Assembly: GCF_036429475.1 (NCBI RefSeq)
Contig: NZ_CP144125.1
Coordinates: 3,692,276 to 3,756,275 of the forward strand
Source of the DNA: Halalkalicoccus sp. CGA53
Lineage (GTDB): Archaea > Halobacteriota > Halobacteria > Halobacteriales > Halalkalicoccaceae
Length of the DNA stretch: 64,000 nt
Reading direction: 5' to 3'
How positions within the stretch are numbered: the stretch's first letter is position 1; every line of letters begins with the position of its first letter. The translations under genes were made by a program, and so were the position numbers. Below the pieces are notes generated by a model. The model saw only the letters and a list, made by a program, of their open reading frames with translations. It was not told where the DNA came from and ran no database searches. Positions 1 through 8,152 of this stretch are shown piece by piece.

Positions 1-464
1 GCGGGGGTGAGCCCCTCCTCGCGGGCGATATAGAGGATCTCCTCCCACTCGGTGCCGTGGAGCTCTCCCCAGAGCTCGTACGGCGGGTGAAACCGGATCT
101 CGTCGAGGCCGGCCTCGGCGAGCTTTCGCATGTTCTCGCGTCCACCGGTGATCCCGGTGTAGAGGTGGGTGTGGTGCTCGGGGCCGAACTCCTCTTTCAG
201 CAGGCGGAGGTACCGGGTGGTGCGGCCCATCGCCTCCTGGGGTTCGCCGCCGGTGATCGATGTGCCCAGCGCGTCCATCAGCTTCGCCTCCTGGATGACG
301 TCCTCGTCTCGCTCGACCGGGCGCTCGTTGGCGTAGACCTGCTCGACGTTCTTTCGTTTCTCCCCGAGCGGGCAGTAGAAACAGTCGCGCTCGTCGCAGT
401 AGCCGTAGACGAACAGCACCATCTTGCCGCCGAGCGCGCACTGCTCACAGCCCTTCGAGATCAT
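1..464 (-). CDS. Radical SAM protein, COG2108-like (3' end outside window)
   Basis: Partial gene; the start is the ATG at 464 and the frame runs off the left edge after about 154 codons. The N-terminus reads MISKGCEQCALGGKMVLFVY followed by a cysteine cluster YCDERDCFYCPL, spaced C-x4-C-x2-C, which I read as the iron-sulfur site of a radical SAM enzyme related to pyruvate formate-lyase activases. A later SITGGEP segment matches the glycine-rich SAM-binding GGEP motif of that superfamily. The substrate is not known for this family. It is divergent from the DUF373 gene at 562 with about 100 bases between them. Confidence 0.75.
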   Translation of the reverse strand, partial: MISKGCEQCALGGKMVLFVYGYCDERDCFYCPLGEKRKNVEQVYANERPVERDEDVIQEAKLMDALGTSITGGEPQEAMGRTTRYLRLLKEEFGPEHHTHLYTGITGGRENMRKLAEAGLDEIRFHPPYELWGELHGTEWEEILYIAREEGLTP

Positions 465-488
465 TCTCTGTCTCGGAGAACCGCCCCC

Positions 489-504
489 AGCGGCAAAAGC
501 CGCT
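489..504. promoter_or_regulatory. Perfect 6-bp inverted repeat in divergent promoter region
   Basis: AGCGGC-AAAA-GCCGCT lies between the divergent starts at 464 and 562. It is 25-40 bases upstream of the radical SAM start, where that gene's TATA element would be expected, so it could be an operator; a chance hairpin is also possible in such GC-rich DNA. Confidence 0.3.
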
Positions 505-561
505 CGGGTTCCGCTCGAGAGAGGGAAAACAGTTAACGGCCCGACCCCGTAGCGCGTGTAG

Positions 562-1647
562 ATGCTGCTGGTGCTGTGTGTCGACCTCGACGACGACCTC
601 GGGCGCAAGGCGGGCGTCGAGACGCCCGTCATCGGTCGGGACGCCGTCGAGGAGGCCGCCGTCGCGCTCGCGACGGTCGACCCCGAGGACTCCGACGTGA
701 ACGTCCTCTTCCAGGGCGTCCACATCGCCGACGAGTTCGGGGAGAAGGGCGAGGCGGTCACCGTCGCAGCGGTCACCGGCACCGAGAAGGCGGACGTGAG
801 CGCGAACCGAAAGGTCGGGGAGGAACTCGACTACGTCCTCGCGAGCCTCTCGACGGACGAACGGGTCTCCGCGGTCGTCGTCACCGACGGCGCACAGGAC
901 GAGTCGGTGATCCCGGTGATCCGCTCGCGCGTGCCCGTCGACGGCGTTCGGAGAGTGGTCGTCCGTCAGGCCCAGGACCTCGAATCGATGTACTACACGA
1001 TCAAGCAGGTGCTGAACGACCCGGAGACCCGCGGGACGATCCTCGTTCCCCTGGGGATCCTGCTGCTGATCTACCCGCTTGCGACGCTCGCCGACCGCTT
1101 CGGCTTCCCCGGCGCGACCCTGGGCGTGCTCTCCGCGCTGCTCGGCCTCTACCTGCTCGCCCGCGGACTGGGTGCACAGGAGGCGATCGACCGCTGGGCC
1201 GAGCGCGTTCGCACGGTGCTCTACACCGGCCGGGTGACACTGATCACGAGCGTCGTCGCCGCCGCACTGCTCCTGATCGGGGGGATCGGCGGGGTCGAAG
1301 CCCTGGAGACGGCACAGGTGGGCGAACAGCTCACGGCGTTGGAGGTGATCGCCGCGCTCGTCTACGGCGCGGTCCAGTGGTTCGCCGCCGCGGGGATCAC
1401 GTCCAGCTTGGGACGGATCACCGACGCCTACCTCGCCGATCGACTGGAGTGGCGCTACCTGAACGCGCCCTTCTACGTGATCTCGATCGCGGTCGTCCTC
1501 CACGGCGTGAGCGCCTTCCTGCTCGGCTATCAGACCCTGCCGTACGTCGCCGCGGCGCTCACCGCGGGCACGCTCGTCGGGCTCGTGAGTACGCTCACCT
1601 TCGCCATCGTCGAGACGCGTTCGGCGAGACGGGCGAAGCCGACGTGA
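562..1647 (+). CDS. DUF373 family membrane protein
   Basis: 361 residues. The soluble N-terminal half begins MLLVLCVDLDDDLGRKAG, then ETPVIGRDAVEEAAVALA, the typical opening of archaeal DUF373 proteins. The C-terminal half (from about residue 155) has several hydrophobic segments, for example TILVPLGILLLIYPLATLA and ITSVVAAALLLIGG, so the protein is probably anchored by five to seven helices. A GTTAAC element about 30 bases before the ATG could be the promoter. Function is unknown for the family. The next gene follows after 31 bases on the same strand. Confidence 0.85.
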   Translation: MLLVLCVDLDDDLGRKAGVETPVIGRDAVEEAAVALATVDPEDSDVNVLFQGVHIADEFGEKGEAVTVAAVTGTEKADVSANRKVGEELDYVLASLSTDERVSAVVVTDGAQDESVIPVIRSRVPVDGVRRVVVRQAQDLESMYYTIKQVLNDPETRGTILVPLGILLLIYPLATLADRFGFPGATLGVLSALLGLYLLARGLGAQEAIDRWAERVRTVLYTGRVTLITSVVAAALLLIGGIGGVEALETAQVGEQLTALEVIAALVYGAVQWFAAAGITSSLGRITDAYLADRLEWRYLNAPFYVISIAVVLHGVSAFLLGYQTLPYVAAALTAGTLVGLVSTLTFAIVETRSARRAKPT

Positions 1648-1678
1648 GGCGTATGTCGCGTCACGCCGTACGGGGGAT

Positions 1679-2359
1679 ATGGACCAGCTGACCCCGAGCG
1701 AACTCGTCTTCCTCCACGGCGAACGGTTCGCGACGCGAGCGATCGCGGGGAACGTCTCGCTCCCCCTCTCCGATCGAGCTGTCGCCACCGACCAGCTCGC
1801 GACAGCGGTCCTCACGGCCGCCTTCCTCGCGAACGAGGAGGAGGGGGCGATCCGCTTCGAGATGGGCGAGACCGCCCGCTGGCTGGGCCTCCGAAAGCGG
1901 ACCGCACTCTCCGTCGCGACGAACGGGCCCGCCCCGATGTGGCCGGATCATACCCTCGAGTGGGCGGTCTCGACGTTCCTGGGTGGGATGGAAGGCGAGA
2001 CCGGAACCGCGGATCCGATCCTCGTCGCCGCGCTCGTCGACGCCCTCTTCGACGGCGACGAGACCGATCCCTGGCGGTACGTGATCGAACTGGTCGAGGA
2101 CGGACTCGCCGCGAGAGGGTTGCTCGACCGGCGCCGCGAGCGGTGGCTCCGGCTCCCGACCGGGCGGACCGAGTACGGGCTCACCGGTGAGCTCGAACGG
2201 CTCGCGGCCGACAGCTCACCGGAGAAGATCGAACGGCTGTTCTCCGCGGTCGAGACCGCGCGCCCGGAGCTCTGGAAACTACTCCGGTGGGAGCTAGAGC
2301 GAGCGGTCGCCGCGCGCCTCGACACGAGCAGCTACTACGTCTATCACGGATCGTCGTAG
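1679..2359 (+). CDS. Uncharacterised haloarchaeal protein
   Basis: 226 residues, soluble, with no signal peptide or membrane segment. The opening LTPSELVFLHGERFATRAI is followed by an alternation of helical stretches and a conserved-looking block around VIELVEDGLAARGLLDRR. The overall pattern (short sensor-like N-terminus, then helical repeats with charged C-terminus) faintly recalls GPP34-type proteins, but this is only an impression. It probably shares a transcript with the upstream DUF373 gene and converges with the prenyl synthase gene 12 bases downstream. Confidence 0.6.
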   Translation: MDQLTPSELVFLHGERFATRAIAGNVSLPLSDRAVATDQLATAVLTAAFLANEEEGAIRFEMGETARWLGLRKRTALSVATNGPAPMWPDHTLEWAVSTFLGGMEGETGTADPILVAALVDALFDGDETDPWRYVIELVEDGLAARGLLDRRRERWLRLPTGRTEYGLTGELERLAADSSPEKIERLFSAVETARPELWKLLRWELERAVAARLDTSSYYVYHGSS

Positions 2360-2371
2360 GCCGTTCCGAGG

Positions 2372-3223
2372 TCAGCGCTCTCTGACGACGACGAACTCCG
2401 CGAGGTCCTTGAGGTACTCGTAGGCCTTCGTGTTCGCCGCCTCGACCCGCGAGAGCGCCGAGAGCGCCGCCTCGGACTCCGCGTGCGCCCGCTCGTTCGC
2501 CTCCTCGGGGCTCAGATCCGTAACCTGTAGCAGCGAGGGCCGGTCCATCTCGACGTCCTGACCCGTCGGCTTCCCGAGCTCCTCGGGATCGGCAGTCGCG
2601 TCGAGCACGTCGTCCCTGATCTGGAAGGCGATCCCCACCCGTTCGGCGTACTCGCCGACCGCCTCGACGGTGTGGGCGTCGGCGTCGGCCGCGACTGCCC
2701 CGACCTCCGCCGCGGCGCGAAAGAGCGCACCGGTCTTCCGTCGGGCGAGTTCCATGTACTCGGCCTCGTTCTCCGGCCGTGCGACGATTTCGATCGCCTC
2801 TCCCTCGCCGAGTTCGACCATCGCCTCCGCGACGATCTGCATCGCCCGGGCGTCGCGAGAGAAGAGCGCGAACGCCTCGCCGAGGTGCGCATCGGAGGAG
2901 ACGATCGCGGGGCCGTAGCCGAACGCAGACCAGGCGCTCTCGGCCCCGCGACGCACCGCGGAGTCGTCGATGATGTCGTCGATCACGAGCGACGCGTTGT
3001 GAACGAGTTCGACGCCCACCCCGAAGTCGACCGCGTCCTCCGGCGTTCCACCCACGGCCTCGCAGACGATGATCGTCATCGTCGGCCGGACCCGCTTGCC
3101 CCCGGAGAGGACGGTGTGGCCGACCTCCTCTCGCAGCAGCTCGGGTTCGAGTTCGGCCACGACCGCCGAGAGCCGCTCGTCGACGAGCGAGCGGCGGCGG
3201 TCGAGGTACTCCATGAAGAACAT
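2372..3223 (-). CDS. idsA: Geranylgeranyl/polyprenyl diphosphate synthase
   Basis: 283 residues of the trans-prenyltransferase family, which condenses isopentenyl diphosphate with allylic diphosphates to make C20 (or C25) chains for archaeal lipids and carotenoids. The first aspartate-rich motif is in LVIDDIIDDSAVRRG and the second in FQIRDDVLDAT; a GGKRVRP motif near residue 40 binds the homoallylic substrate. The length is somewhat short but complete. A second ATG at 3214 (MEYLDRR) is an equally good start. Chain length cannot be read safely from the sequence. Related isoprenoid genes in the window are idi (42.0 kb), crtY and brp (32-34 kb). Confidence 0.88.
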   Translation of the reverse strand: MFFMEYLDRRRSLVDERLSAVVAELEPELLREEVGHTVLSGGKRVRPTMTIIVCEAVGGTPEDAVDFGVGVELVHNASLVIDDIIDDSAVRRGAESAWSAFGYGPAIVSSDAHLGEAFALFSRDARAMQIVAEAMVELGEGEAIEIVARPENEAEYMELARRKTGALFRAAAEVGAVAADADAHTVEAVGEYAERVGIAFQIRDDVLDATADPEELGKPTGQDVEMDRPSLLQVTDLSPEEANERAHAESEAALSALSRVEAANTKAYEYLKDLAEFVVVRER

Positions 3224-3352
3224 CGGCGTGGACCGCGCAAGTAGGTGACGGTCGATGACGGGCGTGTGGCCCGTACGGACCGCTTCCGCCGCTCGTCGGG
3301 CGATCGCCGGCCCACACCCACGGTCACCACGATCCCGCGAGGACCGTCCGTC

Positions 3353-4414
3353 TCAGAACGTGTCGATCACGGGGATTCCGACGGTGTCGAAGTCGGTCAT
3401 CGCCGCCAGTTTCGCGGAGACGTCCTCGAGGCCGACCGTCTCGGAGACCACCCCGCTCGGCTCGAGCTTTCCGCTCTCGACCATCCGGAAGATCTCGTCG
3501 TAGCGTGCCGGCGGCATCCCGAGCGAGCCGACGAACTCGATCTCGCGCATCACCATCACGTCCGTCGGCAGCGAGACCTCTCCCCGCTCTTCCTCGGTCG
3601 TGAGACCGATCTGGAGGTGCTGGCCGTGTGTCCGGAGCGAGCGGACCGAGTTCCGACAGGTCTCCGCGATCCCGAGCGCGTCGACCGAGAGCTCGGCACC
3701 ACCGTCGGTGATCGACCGGACCTCGGCCGGGACGTCCTCGTTCTCGCTCGCGCTCACCGTCTCGGCCGCCCCGAGATCGGTCGCCCACTCGAGTTTCTCG
3801 TCGTCGAGGTCGACCGCGATCACCTCCGCGCCGAGCGCGTCCGCGATGTGGACCGCCGAGAGGCCGACGCCCCCACAGCCGTGGACCACGACGCGGTCGC
3901 CCGCAGAGAGGTCGGCGCGGTGTGAGAGCGCGTGAAACGAGGTCATGAACCGACAGCCGAGGCCGGCCATGTCGACCGGCGAGACCTCGTCGGGCAGCGA
4001 GACGAGGTTGTGATCGGCGGCCGGGACGTGGACCTCTTCGGCGAACGCGCCCTGTACCATCGGGACGAACCCGAGCGGCATGACGTTCTCGCAGACGTTC
4101 GCGTGGCCGTTCCGACAGTGCCGACAGCTCCCGTCGCCGAGGTTGAACGGGATCGCCACCCGGTCGCCCTCGCGCACGGTATCGACGTCCTCACCCACCT
4201 CGACCACCGTCCCCGCGGGCTCGTGGCCGAATATCTGTCCGGGCTGCGATTCGAGGCCGAGCCAGCCCCAGTCGCCCTGCCAGCCGTGCCAGTCCGACCG
4301 ACAGATCCCACAGGCTTCGACGTCCACCACGACGCCGTCGGGCTCCACACCGGGTCGGTCGACCTCCTCGATCGACAGCGGCTCTCCGTGTTCCTCGAGG
4401 ACTGCTGCGCGCAT
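3353..4414 (-). CDS. Zinc-dependent alcohol dehydrogenase (MDR family)
   Basis: 353 residues from the ATG at 4414 (MRAAVLEEHGEPLS); an upstream in-frame ATG at 4468 adds an unconvincing extension. Seen: catalytic zinc region ACGICRSDWHGWQGDW, the GHEPAG motif, and the nucleotide-binding HGCGGVGLSAVHIA (GxGGVG) near residue 170. The structural-zinc loop reads GDGSCRHCRNGHANVC: only three of the four usual cysteines are present, the first being replaced. The enzyme oxidises an alcohol or reduces an aldehyde with NAD(P); the substrate cannot be stated. A TATA box about 27 bases upstream of the ATG suggests a leaderless transcript. Confidence 0.85.
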   Translation of the reverse strand: MRAAVLEEHGEPLSIEEVDRPGVEPDGVVVDVEACGICRSDWHGWQGDWGWLGLESQPGQIFGHEPAGTVVEVGEDVDTVREGDRVAIPFNLGDGSCRHCRNGHANVCENVMPLGFVPMVQGAFAEEVHVPAADHNLVSLPDEVSPVDMAGLGCRFMTSFHALSHRADLSAGDRVVVHGCGGVGLSAVHIADALGAEVIAVDLDDEKLEWATDLGAAETVSASENEDVPAEVRSITDGGAELSVDALGIAETCRNSVRSLRTHGQHLQIGLTTEEERGEVSLPTDVMVMREIEFVGSLGMPPARYDEIFRMVESGKLEPSGVVSETVGLEDVSAKLAAMTDFDTVGIPVIDTF

Positions 4415-4438
4415 GGGCGAGGACACGGCGAGAACCGT

Positions 4439-4446
4439 GATAAAAC
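4439..4446 (-). promoter_or_regulatory. TATA box for the alcohol dehydrogenase gene
   Basis: Read on the minus strand the sequence is GTTTTATC, centred about 28 bases upstream of the ATG at 4414. This is the spacing expected for an archaeal box A with transcription starting at or just before the start codon. Confidence 0.55.
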
Positions 4447-4618
4447 GGCGGGCGATCGGTCGGGCCACATCGGCCGAGAGCCGTGTGTATCGTCGTCCCG
4501 TTTTCCTACCTTCCAGATAGAGTTATCATCCCATAGAGCGATACTACGTCCCGAAGACGTCTCTCCGCGGTCAGCGCCACGCCGGCCGCGGAGAGGGTTC
4601 TCTCAGTGGAGCTACCGA

Positions 4619-5050
4619 ATGGGTACGGAGACATCTGACATCATCGAGACGAACGGCACCGACGGGACGTACTCCTCCGAACGCGTCGAGCGGGCGACGT
4701 TCGGGCTGGAAGCGAACGTCGCGGGCGCGTGTAGCTACCTCTTCGGCTTCGTCACCGGGCTCGTCTTCTTGCTCGCGGAGGACGAGAACGAGTTCGTGCG
4801 TTTTCACGCCGCACAGAGCGTGATCGCCTCGGGGGCGATCTTCGGGCTGAGCGTCCTGCTCGGCCTCCTGCCGCTGTTCCTCGGCGTCACCCCGGTCGTC
4901 GGGTGGCTGGTCGCGCTCGGGGCCGATCTCCTCTCGCTGCTGCTCGTCCCGGTCGCACTCGTGCTCTGGATCGTCCTGCTCGTGAAGGCCTACCGGGGCG
5001 AACGGTTCGGACTCCCCGTCGTCGGGGACCTCGCCCGGAGGTACGCGTGA
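4619..5050 (+). CDS. DUF4870-type small membrane protein
   Basis: 143 residues from the ATG at 4619 (MGTETSDIIETNGTDG). The first 35 residues are polar and acidic. Then come three to four hydrophobic segments, including VAGACSYLFGFVTGLVFLLA, ENEFVRFHAAQSVIAS and LSLLLVPVALVLWIVLLV. The pattern EFVRFHAAQS between the first and second helix is characteristic of the DUF4870/Tic20-like family. The protein ends KAYRGERFGLPVVGDLARRY, also typical. Role unknown. It converges with etfA, whose stop is 14 bases away. Confidence 0.8.
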   Translation: MGTETSDIIETNGTDGTYSSERVERATFGLEANVAGACSYLFGFVTGLVFLLAEDENEFVRFHAAQSVIASGAIFGLSVLLGLLPLFLGVTPVVGWLVALGADLLSLLLVPVALVLWIVLLVKAYRGERFGLPVVGDLARRYA

Positions 5051-5063
5051 GTCGCCGCCGGTG

Positions 5064-6020
5064 TTACTGGAACTCCTCGATCAGTGCCGGAACGACCTCG
5101 AACAGGTCGCCGACGATGCCGTAGTCAGCGAGGTCGAAGATCGGCGCGTTCGGGTCCGTGTTGATCGCGATTATCGTCTCCGCACCCTTCATCCCGGCGA
5201 CGTGCTGCACCGCTCCGGAGATCCCGATCGCGAGGTAGACCGTCGGGGTCACCGACTTCCCCGACTGACCGACCTGGCGGTTCTTCGGCAGCCACTCGTT
5301 GTCGACGATCGGCCGCGAGGCCGAGAGCGTCGCGCCGGTCGCCTCGACCAGCTCCTCGATCAGGGCGATGTTCTCCTCCTCCTCGATTCCCCGGCCCACG
5401 GAGATCAGGAACTCCGCGTCCGCGATGTCGACGTCCCCGCCCGCGACCTCCTCGAAGCCGGTGACCGAAGAGCCGATCGCGTCCTCGTCGATCTCGACGT
5501 CGAACTCGTCGACCGACGGCTCGCCCGGCTCCTCCGTCGGCTCCCACTCGCCGTCGCGGATCGTGAGCGCCACGCTCTCCCTACCGACCTCGACGGTCGT
5601 CTCGACCTTCGAGCCGTACATCTCGCGGGTGGTGACGAACCGATCGGTGTAGCTGACCCCGACGATGTCCGAGACCAACGGCAGCGAGAGCCGTTCGGCG
5701 ACCGCGGGTGCGTAGTCGAGCCCGTTGACCGTGTTCGGCATCAGCACGACCGCGGGCTCGAGTTCCTCGGCCATCGTGACGACCGCCTGCGTGTAGACGT
5801 CGTGGTTGAACTCCTCGCCGTAGGCGACCGTGTGGATCGCGTCCACGCCCGAGAGCGAGAGCTCCTCGGCGAAGCCCTCGGTGTCGCCGCCGATCACCGC
5901 GAGGTGGAGGTCACCACCCAGATCGTCGGCGAGTTCGCGGCCCGCGGTCACGAGTTCGAAGCTCGCGTCCCGGAGCTCTCCCTGGCGGTGTTCGGCGACC
6001 GCGAGGACGCTCGGGCTCAC
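5064..6020 (-). CDS. etfA: Electron transfer flavoprotein, alpha subunit
   Basis: 318 residues. EtfAB is a soluble FAD/AMP heterodimer that collects electrons from acyl-CoA and other flavin dehydrogenases and passes them to the quinone pool. The C-terminal FAD domain is clear: EFLISVGRGIEEEENI, ATLSASRPIVDNEWLP, RQVGQSGKSVTPTVYLAIGI, and HVAGMKGAETIIAINTDPNA. The start codon overlaps the etfB stop by four bases (ATGA), so the two are translated together. No dehydrogenase or EtfQO gene is next to it. Confidence 0.93.
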   Translation of the reverse strand: MSPSVLAVAEHRQGELRDASFELVTAGRELADDLGGDLHLAVIGGDTEGFAEELSLSGVDAIHTVAYGEEFNHDVYTQAVVTMAEELEPAVVLMPNTVNGLDYAPAVAERLSLPLVSDIVGVSYTDRFVTTREMYGSKVETTVEVGRESVALTIRDGEWEPTEEPGEPSVDEFDVEIDEDAIGSSVTGFEEVAGGDVDIADAEFLISVGRGIEEEENIALIEELVEATGATLSASRPIVDNEWLPKNRQVGQSGKSVTPTVYLAIGISGAVQHVAGMKGAETIIAINTDPNAPIFDLADYGIVGDLFEVVPALIEEFQ

Positions 6021-6808
6021 GCGACCACCCCCTTCTCGCGGAGCAGTTCCGCGAGCTGGCCGGCGGTCTCCTCGGCCGAGCCCTCGAACAGCGTCGCGTC
6101 GCTCTCGGTCTCGGGGACGTACATCTCGGTCAGCTCGAGCTCACCCTTCACCGCGTCCGCGTCGAGGCCGAGATCCGAGAGCATCTTCGGTGCGATCTCC
6201 TTTCGCTGGGCCTGTCTGATCCCGCGCAGGCTGGCGTATCGGGGCTCGTTGATCCCCGTCTGGATCGTGAACACCGCCGGGAGCGAGACGTCGGTGAGCT
6301 CCTCGATCCCGCCCTCTAACTCGCGGTGGACCGACGCCTCTCCTCCGGAGGCGTCGAGGTCGAAGGCGTTCACGACCGCCGCCCAGCCGTAACCGACGCG
6401 CTCTGCGAGCGCGACGCCGGTCGCGCCGAAGGCGTCGTCTGCGGCCTGGACGCCGGTGAAGACGATCTCGGGCTCTTCCTCCTCGACGACCCGTGCGAGC
6501 AGCTCCGCTTTCGTCCCGACGTCGAGGAGGTCCTGGTCGGCGAGAGCGTCGTCCCAGATCCGTACCGCGCGGTCTGCGCCCTTCGCGAGCGCCATCCGGA
6601 TCGTCTCTTCGCTCCGCTCTGGACCGATCGTGACGGCGACGACCTCGTCGGCGACACCTGCTTCGGAGAGCCCGACGGCCTCCTCGATGGCGTAGTCGTC
6701 CCACTCGTTCAGGTCGTACTCGAGATAGCGCTCGTCGATCCCCGTCCCGGAGACCTCGAACGCCTCGTCGACCTCACTGACCTCGGCTACGGTGACGAGA
6801 ACTTTCAT
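6017..6808 (-). CDS. etfB: Electron transfer flavoprotein, beta subunit
   Basis: 263 residues, first gene of the etfB-etfA pair. The N-terminal MKVLVTVAEVSEVDEAFEV and the AMP-binding region near residue 120 (FTGVQAADDAFGATGVALAE) match the family, as does the AxTIGPERSEETIRMALAKG block around residue 70. It forms the AMP-binding half of the electron carrier and docks with partner dehydrogenases. The ATG at 6808 is preceded by a 63-base gap to the next gene on the same strand. Confidence 0.93.
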   Translation of the reverse strand: MKVLVTVAEVSEVDEAFEVSGTGIDERYLEYDLNEWDDYAIEEAVGLSEAGVADEVVAVTIGPERSEETIRMALAKGADRAVRIWDDALADQDLLDVGTKAELLARVVEEEEPEIVFTGVQAADDAFGATGVALAERVGYGWAAVVNAFDLDASGGEASVHRELEGGIEELTDVSLPAVFTIQTGINEPRYASLRGIRQAQRKEIAPKMLSDLGLDADAVKGELELTEMYVPETESDATLFEGSAEETAGQLAELLREKGVVA

Positions 6809-6871
6809 CGTCGTTCGGTTTCGCCGCTGGCCGATAAACGTTTTCGAAACGCGGCGTGCGGGCCCTCCGGT

Positions 6872-7999
6872 TCACTCGTCGGGGCTCTCGCCCCTGAGCG
6901 TGATCAGGTTCTCGCGGCCTATCCGGAGCTTGTCGATCTCGCCGTCGTCGGCCATCGAGGAGAGCAGCTGCGAGACCTTCGCGTTCGACCACTGGGTCTC
7001 CTGTACGATCATCGCCTGTTTCATCCGGCCGTCGTTCGCCCGGAGCAGCCGTATCACCCGCTCCTCGTCGCTGAGCAGCTCCTCGTTGACGCCCGCGAAC
7101 GGGTCGTCGGGGTCGGGCGACGAGCGTCCACCGTCGCCCTCGCCGGCCCCGGCGGCGGTCGTCGCCCCGCCGGCGAGCGTCCCGAGCACCGGGAGCTCCT
7201 GGGCCTCCCGTCCGCCGAAGACGACGAACGCGAGCAGGCCGACGACCAGCAGGAGCACGCCCGCGAACGCGACGGTCAGGGGCGTGATGCCGCCAGCTCC
7301 ACCTATCCCGCCGCCCGGGGCGTACATGATAGGTTCGTCCTCGAAGTCGTCCGCCTCGAACGTGTGCGGACCCTCCCAGACGAGGACGCCGTTCGAGACG
7401 GACGTCGGCGCGCTCGAGACGCCGTAGCCGTCGGGTGCGGCGATCTCCAGGCGCTGGTTCTCCGTGAGCGTCGGCAGCCAGAGCTCGTCCTCGACGGTGA
7501 AGACGTCCTCCGCGGTCAGCCTCCCGTCGTCGTCGACGGCGGCGAACTCGGTCCACGTGAACTCGAGGGTGAGCGTTCCCGTCGCGTTCGTCCCGTCCTC
7601 GGAGTCGTTCTCGACGTCGGTGTGCTTGGAGACGTTCTCGACGTCCATCTCGCGGTCGGTCTCCTCACCGGCCTGTTCCGCGAGGTCCTCGAACGGCTCG
7701 GCCGACGGACCGACCTCGCCGTCCTCCTCGAACTCCGTCGCGAGACGGTCGAAGGCGGCGCGTTCGTCCTCGCCCTGCAGGAAGAATTGCGTCGAGACGA
7801 TGAACTGTGCGTTCCCCTCCGGGCCGATCTCGATCCGGATGAGCTGGGTGACCGCCTCCCGGTCCTCAGGGTCCTCGTCCTCGCCGTCGACCTGTGCGGC
7901 CCCCGGGGCGCTCCCCGGCACGTCCGCTGCGGCGCCGACGCCCGCTCCGAGGAGACAGACGACGCAGAGGGCGAGCCCCACGGCGACGACCACCCGCAT
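6872..7999 (-). CDS. Membrane-anchored helix-turn-helix protein, haloarchaeal
   Basis: 375 residues if started at the ATG at 7999, which places a signal peptide (MRVVVAVGLALCVVCLLGAG) at the N-terminus; an ATG at 8047 would add 16 unlikely residues. Residues about 40-230 form an acidic extracellular domain. A single membrane segment follows (TPLTVAFAGVLLLVVGLLAFVVFGG), then a cytoplasmic winged helix at the C-terminus (LLSDEERVIRLLRANDGRMK, SNAKVSQLLSSMADDGEIDKLRIGRENLI). The architecture suggests transmembrane signalling to DNA. It is divergent from the secreted protein gene at 8153. Ligand and targets are unknown. Confidence 0.75.
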   Translation of the reverse strand: MRVVVAVGLALCVVCLLGAGVGAAADVPGSAPGAAQVDGEDEDPEDREAVTQLIRIEIGPEGNAQFIVSTQFFLQGEDERAAFDRLATEFEEDGEVGPSAEPFEDLAEQAGEETDREMDVENVSKHTDVENDSEDGTNATGTLTLEFTWTEFAAVDDDGRLTAEDVFTVEDELWLPTLTENQRLEIAAPDGYGVSSAPTSVSNGVLVWEGPHTFEADDFEDEPIMYAPGGGIGGAGGITPLTVAFAGVLLLVVGLLAFVVFGGREAQELPVLGTLAGGATTAAGAGEGDGGRSSPDPDDPFAGVNEELLSDEERVIRLLRANDGRMKQAMIVQETQWSNAKVSQLLSSMADDGEIDKLRIGRENLITLRGESPDE

Positions 8000-8026
8000 A
8001 CTGAAGTGTGGATCGGCCGGAAAGAA

Positions 8027-8039
8027 AATGGTTTCCATT
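8027..8039. promoter_or_regulatory. 13-bp palindrome in divergent promoter
   Basis: AATGG-TTT-CCATT lies 28-40 bases upstream of the start of the membrane HTH gene, at or beside its expected TATA position. It may be an operator for autoregulation; this is an inference from position only. Confidence 0.3.
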
Positions 8040-8152
8040 GACCTCACCAGCGAACCGACGAGAGGGAGAAATGAACGGTCTCCGCCCCGCGTGAATCGTT
8101 ACGAAACGCGTGAACCCGAGTGGTTTTTGTACGCCGACGTGATGAACCCTGT

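Noticed and set aside
36..536. Plus-strand ORF over the left end of the window
   Set aside because: It is antisense to the radical SAM gene whose cysteine cluster and GGEP motif are clear on the minus strand.
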